Shown one piece after another: positions 53,590 to 62,311 of a stretch of DNA of 64,000 nucleotides; the stretch's first letter is position 1, and each line of letters starts with the position of its first letter. A program made the position numbers and the translations under genes. The notes under the pieces were generated by a model, which was not told where the DNA came from, did no database searches, and worked only from the letters and a program-made list of their open reading frames with translations. The stretch is from positions 248,001-312,000 of the forward strand of contig NZ_JAPDDR010000006.1 in NCBI RefSeq assembly GCF_025950095.1, written 5' to 3'. The DNA comes from Luteolibacter rhizosphaerae (GTDB lineage Bacteria; Verrucomicrobiota; Verrucomicrobiia; Verrucomicrobiales; Akkermansiaceae).

Positions 53590-54594
53590 TCACCGCAGCG
53601 GCGGGGGCACGATTGACGAGTTGCCGTCCTGTCTGCTGTTGTCCAGGATCTTCGCGAGGCCGGCTACGGCGCCGCCGATGTCGCTCAGGTTCTGCGGCAG
53701 GATCAGGGTGTTCGTTTCCTTCGCGAGGTTGCCGAACTGGATGACGTACTGCTCCGCGATCCGCAGGTTCACCGCGTCCTTGCCGCCCGGTTGCTGGGTG
53801 GCGTGGGCGATGCGGATGATTCCTTCCGCCGTGGCGTTTGCCAGCAGTTCGATCTCGCGGGCCTTACCTTCGGCCTCGTTGATCTGGCTGAGCTTCTTGG
53901 CCTCGGATTGCTTGATGACTTCCTGCTTCTGGCCTTCTGCCACGTTGATCTGCGCCTCGCGCTGACCTTCGGAGAGGGCGATGGTCGCACGGCGTTCACG
54001 CTCCGCGCGCATCTGCTTCTCCAATGCGTCCTGCACCGATTGCGGCGGCTTGATGTTCGCGATCTCGTAGCGGGTGATCTTCAGGCCCCAAGGCTCGGAG
54101 GCTTTGTCGAGCGCGGTGATTACTTGCGCGTTGATGGTATCGCGTTCCTCAAAGGTGCGGTCGAGTTCCAGCTTGCCAATCTCCGAGCGCAGGGTCGTCT
54201 GCGCGAGCTGGGTGGCGGCGAAGTAATAATTGTCGATGCCGTAGGAAGCGAGCTTCGGATCGAGCACCTGCATGTAGAGCAAGCCGTCGATCTCGATCGA
54301 GATGTTATCCTTCGTGATACAGAACTGCGGCGGCACATCCATGGCCACTTCCTTCAGCGAGTGCTTGTAGGCCACGCGCTCGATGAAGGGGATCGTGATG
54401 TGAAAGCCTGCCTCCATCGTGCGGTGATACTTGCCAAGCCGCTCGACGATGTGGGCCTGCCGCTGCGGGACGATCCGTGCGGTTTTGATCAGCGCAACGA
54501 CCAGGATAGCAACCAGCGCGACGACCAAGGCGGCAAAGAAACCGGAACTTCCGTCCGACTGGGCGAGGAGTGGCGTGAGGAATGTGGCGTTCAT
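53590..54594 (-). CDS. SPFH/stomatin-like protein (QmcA/paraslipin type)
   Basis: 334 residues. One N-terminal membrane helix (FFAALVVALVAILVVALI) is followed by the SPFH (band 7) core: IVPQRQAHIVERLGKYHRTME, then DVPPQFCITKDNISIEIDG and LRSEIGKLELDRTFEERD. A long charged coiled coil (about 195-265: RAERERRATIALSEGQREAQ) precedes the C-terminal tail. It matches QmcA/paraslipin membrane scaffold proteins, which form large rings in the membrane and are often paired with an NfeD partner, the gene just upstream. A role in membrane quality control or microdomain scaffolding is inferred. Confidence 0.94.
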   Translation of the reverse strand: MNATFLTPLLAQSDGSSGFFAALVVALVAILVVALIKTARIVPQRQAHIVERLGKYHRTMEAGFHITIPFIERVAYKHSLKEVAMDVPPQFCITKDNISIEIDGLLYMQVLDPKLASYGIDNYYFAATQLAQTTLRSEIGKLELDRTFEERDTINAQVITALDKASEPWGLKITRYEIANIKPPQSVQDALEKQMRAERERRATIALSEGQREAQINVAEGQKQEVIKQSEAKKLSQINEAEGKAREIELLANATAEGIIRIAHATQQPGGKDAVNLRIAEQYVIQFGNLAKETNTLILPQNLSDIGGAVAGLAKILDNSRQDGNSSIVPPPLR

Positions 54595-54625
54595 GATTGG
54601 GGTGGGGAATGAAGGAGTCGATGGA

Positions 54626-55069
54626 TCAGCGGCGGGGGCGGACGTGGAAAGTGAGGCCTTCGCGGCGCTCGATGATCACCGTGCTGCCGGCAGGAATGGC
54701 GACTTCGCTGCGGGCCTTCCAGTTCGCACCCTTGATCTCCACTTGGCCATCGCCGCCGTGACCCGGTAGCGAGGTGATCACGCGTGCTTCGCGACCGGTG
54801 AAATCGTCGTCGCTGTGGTTGAAATTCGTCGAATCGCCCACGAACCACTTCTTCACGTAGCGGCGCAGACCGAAGAGCAGGATCGCCGAGCTGATCCCGA
54901 AAACCGCCGCCTGCTCGCCGATTCCGTCGGTCAGGCCCATCCAAGTCGTCAGCGCCGTGATGATCGCGCCGATCCCGAAAAACACGATGATCACCCCCGG
55001 GGCGAAAAATTCGACCATGATGAGCACGACTCCTACGAGGAGCCAGAGGGTTTTTGCATCGAGAGACAT
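54626..55069 (-). CDS. NfeD family membrane protein
   Basis: 147 residues. Two or three transmembrane helices (TLWLLVGVVLIMVEFFAPG, IIVFFGIGAIITALTTW) precede a C-terminal OB-fold domain (TGREARVITSLPGHGGDGQV and AGSTVIIERREG), the short NfeD form without the protease domain. In many bacteria NfeD and SPFH genes are adjacent and their products interact. It lies 31 bp upstream of the SPFH gene in one leftward pair, whose promoter must lie in the gap at 55070-55511. Confidence 0.93.
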   Translation of the reverse strand: MSLDAKTLWLLVGVVLIMVEFFAPGVIIVFFGIGAIITALTTWMGLTDGIGEQAAVFGISSAILLFGLRRYVKKWFVGDSTNFNHSDDDFTGREARVITSLPGHGGDGQVEIKGANWKARSEVAIPAGSTVIIERREGLTFHVRPRR

Positions 55070-55511
55070 CGGAAATCAGCGGGTTTTCGCCCTGCGTTCT
55101 AACACGCTACACCACCCCGGCGAATTACAAAGTGGGGGGAATCGTGGAGGGCAAGAATGGCAGAACTTTGCGGCTGCGTGGGAGAGTCCGGCGGGCTAGG
55201 ATCACCCCGATGCACGATCCCTTCCGAGAGCCGTTGAAAAAAAGGGTGGGTGGGAGCTTGAGTCGATTGCCTCCTTTGGAGAGGCTCGCGATGCTTCGAC
55301 GCAATGCCCTCATGCTTCGCGGGGGCAGATGGGCACCTCCGGCTGATGATGGAACCTTCGTTCGAAAGGTTGTTGGTATTGCTCGCTGAGGGAAAAGGGT
55401 TTGGCTTGATGCAGCGGCTTTGCGCCGGCTGCTTGATGATCCCCGAGCCCTCGATTGATCCTTTCCTTTCTTCCTCCTGTTCATCCCTTGCGAAGCGGCC
55501 AAACTCCGCCC
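55070..55511. other. Divergent intergenic region between nfeD-like gene and menD
   Basis: 442 bp with promoters expected for both directions. A 59-codon frame at 55210-55389 begins MHDPFREPLKKR but shows no family likeness, and I do not call it. No hairpin, riboswitch or tRNA was recognised. Confidence 0.5.
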
Positions 55512-57071
55512 GTGACCACTTGGGAGGCAGCTTGTTCCACCGTCGATTCCTGTCTCGCGCGCGGCGTGAGCGAGTTCGTGATCTGCGCCGGAGCGCGGAA
55601 TGCGGCCCTTGTTGAAGTCTTGGCCCGCGCGGAAGCCGCTGGCGTGGCCCGGGTCTGGCGTCATTTTGAGGAACGCAGCGCCGGATTCTTCGCGCTAGGC
55701 CGGACCATGGCCACGGGCGAGCCCTGCGCGGTGGTCACCACCAGCGGCACCGCCGTCGCCGAGCTGCTGCCCGCCGTGGTCGAGGCCTATTATCAGGGCC
55801 GCCCCCTGCTGGCCCTGACTGCCGATCGCCCGGAGCGCTTCCGCGGCACCGGTGCCCCGCAGGCGATCACCCAGCCCGGGATCTTCGGCGAGCATGCCGG
55901 CACCGGAGAGATCTCCGCTTGGCTCCAGCGGGCGCCCTGGCACTGGAATGTCGAGCTGGAGGAGGACTTCCAGCCCGGTGAATGGACGGCACCCTCAGGA
56001 CTCCAGAAGCCGCGGATCCCACCGCCGAATTTCTCCGTGGCGGAGCTAGCCCACTGGCTGCGCGACGATCTCTACCGCGGTCTCGTCGTGATGATCGGCG
56101 ATCTGGAGCCGGAGGATCAGGAGCACGTTTTCCACTTCTGCGTCGACCTCGGCGCTCCCGTCGCGGTCGAGGCGACCAGCGGCCTTCGCGAAGCCCTCGT
56201 CGAGCTCTGCCTGCCGGATCCCGACCGGATGCTGCGGGAGACGCCGCCGGGCAAGGTCCTGCGGATCGGCGGGGTGCCGAGCGGTCGCTTCTGGCGCGAT
56301 CTCGAGAACTTTCCGGAGACGGAGGTCTGGAATATCACCCGCACCGGCTTCCCCGGTCTCGCCCGGGAATGCACCACCATCGTCTCGCCGGTGGGCCGGG
56401 CGATCAAGGGACTGGGTGACGTGGAGAAGGCAGGCGACGCGCTCGACTACTTCCGTCGTACTTCACGCCGTGCCGGGGAGATCGAGGATCTGGTGGAAGC
56501 CTACCCGGAGAGCGAGCCCGGCCTGCTGCGCGTCCTCTCCGCCTATGCTTCCACCGGCTCGGCCTTGTATCTCGGCAATAGCATGCCGATCCGCGAGTGG
56601 AACCTCTTCGCCCAGTGCAGCAAGCCGGTGACCGATGTGCGTGCGAATCGCGGCGTGAACGGCATTGATGGTCAGCTCTCCACCTGGCTCGGCTGGACGG
56701 CGGACTTGGAAGACGCCTGGTGCTTGGTGGGCGATCTCACCGCGCTTTACGATCTTGCCGCACCCGCATGGCTCGGGCAGATCGAGCGAAAGGGCCGGGT
56801 GCTGGTGGTGATCAACAACGGTGGCGGTCAAATCTTCTCCCGCCTGCCCCGGCTCGACTCGATGAGCGAGCGGGCGAAGGAGCTGATGCTGAATCCCCAT
56901 GAAGTTCGTCTCGATAGCTGGGCGGCCATGTGGGGCATGAATTACCTCCGCATCGCCAACGAGGACGGCTTCGACGAACTCTCCCCTGGCGAAACCCCCT
57001 TGGTTGTGGAAGTGGTCCCCGACGCCGAAGAAAGCGCCTTCTTCTGGAAGGCGTGGGACGCCATGAAATGA
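55512..57071 (+). CDS. menD: MenD, SEPHCHC synthase
   Basis: 519 residues from a GTG at 55512 (an open TTG frame to 55455 adds an unconserved tail). ThDP-dependent addition of 2-oxoglutarate-derived succinyl semialdehyde to isochorismate, the first committed menaquinone step after isochorismate. Visible motifs: FVICAGARNAALV where the family has PGSRS-like, RVWRHFEERSAGFFALG, CAVVTTSGTAVAELLPAVVEA, and the ThDP site GDLTALYDLAA with VINNGGGQIFSRLP. The gene begins the men cluster and overlaps the MBL hydrolase as ATGA. No MenF (isochorismate synthase) is in the window. Confidence 0.94.
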   Translation: MTTWEAACSTVDSCLARGVSEFVICAGARNAALVEVLARAEAAGVARVWRHFEERSAGFFALGRTMATGEPCAVVTTSGTAVAELLPAVVEAYYQGRPLLALTADRPERFRGTGAPQAITQPGIFGEHAGTGEISAWLQRAPWHWNVELEEDFQPGEWTAPSGLQKPRIPPPNFSVAELAHWLRDDLYRGLVVMIGDLEPEDQEHVFHFCVDLGAPVAVEATSGLREALVELCLPDPDRMLRETPPGKVLRIGGVPSGRFWRDLENFPETEVWNITRTGFPGLARECTTIVSPVGRAIKGLGDVEKAGDALDYFRRTSRRAGEIEDLVEAYPESEPGLLRVLSAYASTGSALYLGNSMPIREWNLFAQCSKPVTDVRANRGVNGIDGQLSTWLGWTADLEDAWCLVGDLTALYDLAAPAWLGQIERKGRVLVVINNGGGQIFSRLPRLDSMSERAKELMLNPHEVRLDSWAAMWGMNYLRIANEDGFDELSPGETPLVVEVVPDAEESAFFWKAWDAMK

Positions 57072-58003
57072 GCCGCCGCTACTCCAACCCCTGGCCACAC
57101 GAAGATCATTCCGTCCTGTCGCTGCTGCGCTGGCGGCTCGGCCGGATGCCGAATGACGAGCGCTTCACCACGGACGACAGCCCAGCGCCGTTAGTCCCCT
57201 TCACGCCGGCCGCTCCGCCGGAGCAGGGCTGGCGGATCACTTGGCTCGGGCATGCTTCCTTCCTGATTCAGGGCCTCGGGCACAGCTTCCTGATCGACCC
57301 CGTCTTCGCCGATCACTGCGCGCCGTTTCCGATCAAGTCGCTCTATCGCCGTGTTCCGCCACCCTGCCGGATCGAGGACTTGCCCAAGATCGACGCGATC
57401 CTGCTGACCCATTCTCACTACGATCATCTCGATCTCGCCTCGTTGCGCACCATCGGCACGGACATCCCGGTGGTGATCTCATCCGGCCACTCGAAGTGGC
57501 TTCGGGGAAAGGGCTTCACTCATGTCCGTGAGCTGGCTTGGAACGAATCGCTGGAGCTCTTCCCCGGAATCAAGCTGAGTTCCACCCCGGCCCAACATTT
57601 CTCCGCCCGCACACCCTTCGACCGGAATGTCGGCCATTGGTGCGGTTGGTTGTTAGAGGGCGGCGGCGTGAAGCTCTGGCATGCAGGTGATACTGGCTAC
57701 TGCCCGGCCTTCCAAGAGATCGGCGAGAAGCATGGTCCCATCGACTTCGCCATGATCCCGATCGGTGCCTACTCGCCGCGCTGGTTCATGCGGCCGATCC
57801 ACATCGACCCGGAGGAAGCCGTGCAGGTCTTTCTGGACGCGCGTTGCAAGCGAGCCATCGCCATGCACTGGGGCACCTTCCCGCTCACCGATGAACCGAT
57901 GTCCGAGCCGCCGCTGCGGCTTCGTCGCGCCGTAGCGGAAGCCGGTTTGGCGGAGGATGCCTTCACCACCGGAGCCGTGGGCCAGAGTTGGACGCTTCAC
58001 TGA
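57068..58003 (+). CDS. MBL-fold metallohydrolase (NAPE-PLD/UlaG-like)
   Basis: 311 residues; the ATG overlaps menD stop by four bases. Zinc ligands are visible in LTHSHYDHLD, and WHAGDTGY and MHWGTFPLTDE supply others. SWLGHASF-like (ITWLGHASFLIQG) and YSPRWFMRPIHIDPEE complete a pattern of the NAPE-PLD/YjfP-like branch, hydrolases of phosphodiester or lactone bonds. Menaquinone synthesis needs no such enzyme, so its role in this position is not explained. Its end overlaps the end of the antisense lipoprotein gene by 7 bp. Cytoplasmic, as no signal peptide is seen. Confidence 0.92.
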   Translation: MSRRYSNPWPHEDHSVLSLLRWRLGRMPNDERFTTDDSPAPLVPFTPAAPPEQGWRITWLGHASFLIQGLGHSFLIDPVFADHCAPFPIKSLYRRVPPPCRIEDLPKIDAILLTHSHYDHLDLASLRTIGTDIPVVISSGHSKWLRGKGFTHVRELAWNESLELFPGIKLSSTPAQHFSARTPFDRNVGHWCGWLLEGGGVKLWHAGDTGYCPAFQEIGEKHGPIDFAMIPIGAYSPRWFMRPIHIDPEEAVQVFLDARCKRAIAMHWGTFPLTDEPMSEPPLRLRRAVAEAGLAEDAFTTGAVGQSWTLH

Positions 58004-58389
58004 CCCTGGTAGGGCACTGGCGCGTCATCCGGTAGCGGCTGGTCCGTCCCGGGAAGCGGCGGAAGATAGTCATCGGAGGGCAAGGGTTCCGGTGCAGGCT
58101 CTGGCACGGGTTGCTGTGCCGGATCCTGCGGCAGGATCTTGGACCGAGCCTTCGTCTGCCCGGCCTTCTCCTTCGCTTCCTTCTCGGCTTCCTCTTTTGC
58201 CTCCTCTGGTTTCTCCTCGTCGCTCTTTTTGAAAGCGTTCGCGGACTTGTCGTAAGCTTTCTTCCCCACCTTCGCCGTTCCTTCAACGACCGCACCCGCC
58301 ACCTTGAATGGAGCCCTCACCAAGCCGCAGGAGGGCAGCAGCGGAAGTGTCACGATCAAGATGATCCGCGGGGCAAGCGATCCAAGCAT
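57997..58389 (-). CDS. Small lipoprotein, lysine/glutamate- and proline-rich
   Basis: 130 residues from the ATG at 58389. An N-terminal lipoprotein signal (IILIVTLPLLPSCG) places a lipid-bearing cysteine at about 21. The mature chain has a short domain (APFKVAGAVVEGTAKVGKKAYD), an acidic/basic helical segment (KPEEAKEEAEKEAKEKAG) and a proline-rich tail. No family assigned. Transcribed against the men genes and convergent with the MBL hydrolase. A surface or envelope role is inferred. Confidence 0.75.
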   Translation of the reverse strand: MLGSLAPRIILIVTLPLLPSCGLVRAPFKVAGAVVEGTAKVGKKAYDKSANAFKKSDEEKPEEAKEEAEKEAKEKAGQTKARSKILPQDPAQQPVPEPAPEPLPSDDYLPPLPGTDQPLPDDAPVPYQGQ

Positions 58390-58487
58390 GGGAGGAAGAC
58401 TAACAATCCCGGGTTTCTCCGCCAGCAGTTTGACGGTTTCAGCATGCGCTTGCTGCGAGTTCCAGCCGGAGCTTTGATTCGCGGAGA

Positions 58488-59201
58488 ATGAAAGGAACGC
58501 TCTGGTGCCTCCACGGGGCCGTCGGCATGGCCGCGGACTGGCAGGGGCTGTCCCTGCCCGGATGGGCGGTGAAGAGGGTGGATCTCTGGCGCTTCCTCGA
58601 TTGCTGCGCGATGAGCATGGAGGAGTTCGGCCGCGCCCTGAACACCGAGGCGCGGGCGGAGCAGGGACCGAAGGTGCTCGTCGGCTACTCGATGGGCGCG
58701 CGGCTTGGACTGCATGCCTTGCTCCAAGGCGGTCCTTGGGAAGCAGCGGTCTTGATCGGCCCACACCCGGGCTTGGAGCAGGAGGCGGATCGGGTGGCGC
58801 GGCGGGAGGCGGATGCCGAGTGGGCCTCGCACGCCCTCTCTGGCGATTGGCGGGATTTTCTGGATCGCTGGGAGTCCCAGCCGGTTCTCGGCGGCTCCTC
58901 CTTCCCGGCGGATCGCGCTTTGCTCTCCGCCCGCCGTCGCGAGGTGGCACGCAGTTTTATCGATTGGTCGCTCGGCGCGCAGCTCCCTCTCTGGGACCGG
59001 CTGGGCGAGATCCGCTGCCCGGTCCTCTGGTGCGCGGGCGAGCGGGATGCGAAGTTCCGCGAGCTGGCAGAACGGGCCGTTCCGCGTCTTCCGCAGGGTG
59101 AATTGTGGCTCGCCCCGGGTTCCGGACACCGCGTTCCTTGGGAGGCCCCGGCGGCATTCCGGGAGAAGCTGGGGGAATTTCTTGAGCGGGTGGCGGGCTA
59201 G
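58488..59201 (+). CDS. menH: MenH-like alpha/beta hydrolase (SHCHC synthase)
   Basis: 237 residues. The nucleophile serine lies in VLVGYSMGARLGLHAL, the acid in CAGERDAKF and the histidine in APGSGHRVPWEAP, with LHGAVGMAADWQG as oxyanion strand. MenH removes pyruvate from SEPHCHC. Family proteins without the men context are hard to tell apart, but position between menD and menB supports the assignment. The gene lies 98 bp after the lipoprotein start and 18 bp before menB. Confidence 0.88.
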   Translation: MKGTLWCLHGAVGMAADWQGLSLPGWAVKRVDLWRFLDCCAMSMEEFGRALNTEARAEQGPKVLVGYSMGARLGLHALLQGGPWEAAVLIGPHPGLEQEADRVARREADAEWASHALSGDWRDFLDRWESQPVLGGSSFPADRALLSARRREVARSFIDWSLGAQLPLWDRLGEIRCPVLWCAGERDAKFRELAERAVPRLPQGELWLAPGSGHRVPWEAPAAFREKLGEFLERVAG

Positions 59202-59219
59202 GCCAAGACTGCCGCCGCC

Positions 59220-60035
59220 ATGTGGACCACCGTTCGCGAATTCGAGGACATCCGTTATGAAACCACGGATGAAGGACAGATCGCCAAGATCACCATCAAC
59301 CGACCGCAGGTCCGCAATGCCTTCCGGCCTTTGACCGTGAAGGAGCTGCTCATCGCCTTCGAGATGGCGCATGAGGATCCGGAGGTGGGGGTCATCATCC
59401 TCACCGGCGAGGGCCCGGACGCCTTTTGCTCCGGCGGCGATCAAAAGGTGCGTGGCCACGCCGGCTATGTCGGCAGCGATGGCGTGCCGCGCCTGAACGT
59501 GCTCGACCTCCAGAAGAAGATCCGCGGCCTACCCAAGCCGGTGGTCGCCATGGTTGCCGGTTATGCCATCGGTGGCGGCCACGTGCTGCATGTCGTCTGC
59601 GATCTCACCATCGCCGCGGATAATGCCCGCTTCGGCCAGACCGGTCCGAAGGTCGGCTCCTTCGACGGCGGCCTCGGCTCCAGCTACCTCGCCCGCATCG
59701 TCGGCCAGAAGAAGGCCCGCGAGATTTGGTACCTCTGCCGCCAGTATGACGCGCAGCAGGCGCTCGAGATGGGCCTTGTGAATACCGTGGTGCCGCTTGC
59801 GGAGCTGGAAGCGGAGACCCTGAAGTGGTGCCGCGAGATGCTCCAGCACTCGCCGCTCGCCCTGCGCTGCCTGAAGTCCGCGCTGAATGCCGATTGCGAT
59901 GGCCAGATGGGCCTGCTCGACCTCGCCGGCAATGCCACCCTGCTCTACTACATGAGCGAGGAAGCGAAGGAGGGGAAACAGGCCTTCGTCGAGAAGCGCA
60001 AGCCGGACTTCAAGAAGTTCCCGCGCGTGCCTTGA
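59220..60035 (+). CDS. menB: MenB, 1,4-dihydroxy-2-naphthoyl-CoA synthase
   Basis: 271 residues. The crotonase-fold enzyme closes the naphthoate ring of o-succinylbenzoyl-CoA. Signature segments are [60 protein letters not shown] and [21 protein letters not shown]. The start follows menH by 18 bp. A strong hairpin (60047-60078) lies downstream before the outer-membrane protein gene. Confidence 0.97.
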   Translation: MWTTVREFEDIRYETTDEGQIAKITINRPQVRNAFRPLTVKELLIAFEMAHEDPEVGVIILTGEGPDAFCSGGDQKVRGHAGYVGSDGVPRLNVLDLQKKIRGLPKPVVAMVAGYAIGGGHVLHVVCDLTIAADNARFGQTGPKVGSFDGGLGSSYLARIVGQKKAREIWYLCRQYDAQQALEMGLVNTVVPLAELEAETLKWCREMLQHSPLALRCLKSALNADCDGQMGLLDLAGNATLLYYMSEEAKEGKQAFVEKRKPDFKKFPRVP

Positions 60036-60046
60036 GTTCGTTCTGT

Positions 60047-60078
60047 TGGGGGTATGCGAGCATGCTTGCATCCCCCCA
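60047..60078 (+). terminator. Hairpin after menB, possible terminator
   Basis: TGGGGGTATGC (60047-60057) and GCATCCCCCCA (60068-60078) pair with one mismatch around a 10-base loop that is itself AGCATGCT-like. Only a weak T-run follows (TTT), so it may be an attenuator or a transcript-stabilising element. A perfect palindrome TTGATATCAA sits at 60084-60093. Confidence 0.5.
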
Positions 60079-60124
60079 TGGGTTTGATATCAAGCGTATA
60101 GCCGTAAAAGGCTTGCACTAACCC

Positions 60125-61279
60125 ATGAAACACCAAAGTCGCTACCACATGTCGTACGCTGCTGCCCTCATGGCACTGGCGTCCCTCACGCCAACCGCCT
60201 TCGCGGGCAAAGGCCCTGAACCGGAACCGGACATCGATTCCGGCATCGCCGTTGCTTCCGGCATCGGAAATGCCGCTTTGACCTCTGCCCGGACGACCAC
60301 CCGCGATGTCGGGGACCGTCTCTTCCGCATGCGCGCGGGCCTGCGCCCGATGGAGCACACCGTCCAGGAAGAGGTCGCCCCTGCCGCCGGTTCGAAGGGC
60401 GGGATCACCACCAGTCGCACCGTCTCCAGCATGAACTGCTGGGAAGTCTATGGCTCCCTCTTCTACTACACGGAGCAACAGGATGCACAGTTCCGGAACA
60501 TCCCCGGAGTCGTCGGCGGCCCGAATGGCGGCATCCTGCTCGTCCATCCGGACACGGATCTCGATATGTTTGGCGGCACCGTCGGGCTCGAGCGTCACTT
60601 CAATGAGAACTGGAGCGGTGGCTTGGCCATCAGCGGCTCGAATACCGATGTCGATATGACCTTCGTCGGCAGCAGCGATCTCGATACCATCGCGGTCACG
60701 CCATACATCTCCTTCTACAAGGCGGATGCCTTGGGTGCCTCGGATTTCTGGGCGGACGTGATGTATTCGCATGGCTTCCACGAGTTTGATATCCAGCGCC
60801 TCACTGCGGGCGGTCTCGCCTCCGGATCCCCGGATGCGGATACCGACCAACTGGAGTTCACGACCGGCTTGAACTACCAGTCCGGCAATGTGACCCATGG
60901 ACCCTATGCCGGTCTGCGTTGGATCGATGGTTCAGTGGATTCCTACACCGAGGTCGGCCCCGGTGCGGGCTTCTTCCCGGAGCAGGACATCGAGTCCCTG
61001 GCCAGCATTCTCGGCTATCAACTGTCCTTCCCGATCCAGACTTCCGCGGGCACTCTCGTCCCGCAGGTGCGGGGTGCTTGGGAGCATGAGTTCGAGGATG
61101 ACGGGAATACCATCCTCGGCTTCCCGCTGGGTGAGCGCGATGAAGATACCGCCGTCTTCGGTGCGGGCATCGGCTACTACTTCAACAGTGGCTGGAACAC
61201 CGTGCTCGATTACGAAGGCCGCCTCGGTAGCAACATCGAGGGCCACTACGTCTCGCTGAAGGTGGGCAAGGAGTTCTAA
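60125..61279 (+). CDS. Outer-membrane beta-barrel (autotransporter-type) protein
   Basis: 384 residues with a signal peptide (SYAAALMALASLTPTAFA). The C-terminal 270 residues alternate as short beta-strands (WEVYGSLFYYTEQQD, FGGTVGLERHFNENWS, PYISFYKADALGASDFWADV) and end VGKEF, the final aromatic residue used for outer-membrane insertion. It resembles the autotransporter beta-domain/porin-like barrels without a large passenger. The gene is in the middle of the men cluster but closed by its own terminator (61304-61336), so it may be an independent unit. Substrate unknown; membership in the quinone pathway is unlikely. Confidence 0.87.
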   Translation: MKHQSRYHMSYAAALMALASLTPTAFAGKGPEPEPDIDSGIAVASGIGNAALTSARTTTRDVGDRLFRMRAGLRPMEHTVQEEVAPAAGSKGGITTSRTVSSMNCWEVYGSLFYYTEQQDAQFRNIPGVVGGPNGGILLVHPDTDLDMFGGTVGLERHFNENWSGGLAISGSNTDVDMTFVGSSDLDTIAVTPYISFYKADALGASDFWADVMYSHGFHEFDIQRLTAGGLASGSPDADTDQLEFTTGLNYQSGNVTHGPYAGLRWIDGSVDSYTEVGPGAGFFPEQDIESLASILGYQLSFPIQTSAGTLVPQVRGAWEHEFEDDGNTILGFPLGERDEDTAVFGAGIGYYFNSGWNTVLDYEGRLGSNIEGHYVSLKVGKEF

Positions 61280-61303
61280 ACGCAAGGCTCCGATCGGTTG
61301 TTG

Positions 61304-61336
61304 GCCCGTCCCGGGTGTTTGCCGGGGCGGGCTTTT
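61304..61336 (+). terminator. Rho-independent terminator after outer-membrane protein gene
   Basis: The 11-bp stem GCCCGTCCCGG with CCGGGGCGGGC (one T-G pair) is followed by TTTT. It lies 24 bp after the stop and just upstream of the menA start. Confidence 0.88.
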
Positions 61337-61383
61337 CGCTATCTGTGCTTGGCAGGAGCTCCCCGGAGGGGCTTGTTCCGGGC

Positions 61384-62256
61384 GTGATCAAGCCGCTTCT
61401 GCTCGCGACCCGGCCGAAGACCCTGCCCGCCGCCATCGTGCCGGTCTGGGCGGGCTGCGTGCTGGCGTGGAAGCTCACCGGCGGCTTCGATCTGCTGCTG
61501 GCGCTTTGCACCCTCGGCGGTGCGGTCTTCATCCAGATCGCCACCAATCTCTTCAACGACGCGATCGATGCGGCGAAGGGTGCGGATACCGAGCGACGCA
61601 CCGGACCGCAGCGTGTCACGGCCAGCGGCTTGCTTTCGCGGAAGGCGGTGATGACCGGAGCCGCCGTCTTTCTCCTTCTCGCCATCGCCTGCGGTGCCGT
61701 GCTGATCCATGCGGCAGGCTGGCCAATCCTGGCGATCGGAATCCCTTCTCTCTATCTCGCCTACGGCTACACCGGTGGCCCATTCCCGCTCGCCTATCGC
61801 GGCATGGGAGAGATTTTCGTCGTGGCCTTCTTCGGCTTGGTCGCGGTGGGTGGCACTGTCTTCGTCCAGACCCTCCAGTGGCGCCCGGAGGCCTTGTTGC
61901 TAGGTGGGCAGATCGGGCTCCTCTCCGCAGTGCTGATCTCGATCAACAATCTGCGCGATCGTGAGGAAGACGCTACCACTGGCAAGCGTACGCTGGCCGT
62001 GCGTCTCGGTCCGAAGGTGGCGCGGATCATCATCTGGCTGGAGGTCAAACTCGCCGTCTTCCTCGGGCTGGCATGGTTCGCCTTCAAGCTGCCTTGGTTG
62101 GTGCTTGCGGTGCTGCCGCTGTTGACCCTCGGTCTGCGGATCATCTGGGGTGCCTTCACCATGCCGGAAGGGCGGGGGATGAACAAACTCCTCGCGCTCT
62201 CCGCGCTCCAGTTGGTCGCCTTCGCTACCCTCTTCCACGTACTCGCCCGCCTCTGA
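61384..62256 (+). CDS. menA: MenA, 1,4-dihydroxy-2-naphthoate prenyltransferase
   Basis: 290 residues from a GTG at 61384 (an earlier start at 61315 would lie inside the terminator loop). The UbiA-type integral membrane enzyme attaches the isoprenoid chain to the naphthoate. Aspartate-rich motifs are NLFNDAIDAAKGADTERRTG and NNLRDREEDATTGKRTLAVR. About eight transmembrane helices are evident. Followed by menC after 55 bp, in which a dispersed CACTTGGAACTT repeat (62276-62305) lies. Confidence 0.94.
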   Translation: MIKPLLLATRPKTLPAAIVPVWAGCVLAWKLTGGFDLLLALCTLGGAVFIQIATNLFNDAIDAAKGADTERRTGPQRVTASGLLSRKAVMTGAAVFLLLAIACGAVLIHAAGWPILAIGIPSLYLAYGYTGGPFPLAYRGMGEIFVVAFFGLVAVGGTVFVQTLQWRPEALLLGGQIGLLSAVLISINNLRDREEDATTGKRTLAVRLGPKVARIIIWLEVKLAVFLGLAWFAFKLPWLVLAVLPLLTLGLRIIWGAFTMPEGRGMNKLLALSALQLVAFATLFHVLARL

Positions 62257-62275
62257 AAGCCGCCGCTCCTTTCGA

Positions 62276-62305
62276 TTGGCACTTGGAACTTCTCACTTGG
62301 AACTT
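62276..62305 (+). repeat. Dispersed ACTTGGAACTT-type repeat upstream of menC
   Basis: Two near-identical copies of CACTTGGAACTT, at 62280-62291 and 62294-62305, lie just before the menC start. A related ACTTGGCACTTCTCAC sequence occurs at 52222-52237 before RNase P RNA, 15 of 16 bases matching 62281-62296. Repeats of this kind occur between genes in many bacteria and give spurious LELGTWNLELGT-like peptides. Confidence 0.6.
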
Positions 62306-62311
62306 TCCCCG

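Noticed and set aside
55210-55389. 59-codon frame starting MHDPFREPLKKR upstream of menD
   Set aside because: No family likeness, no ribosome-binding site, and it lies in a region expected to hold promoters.
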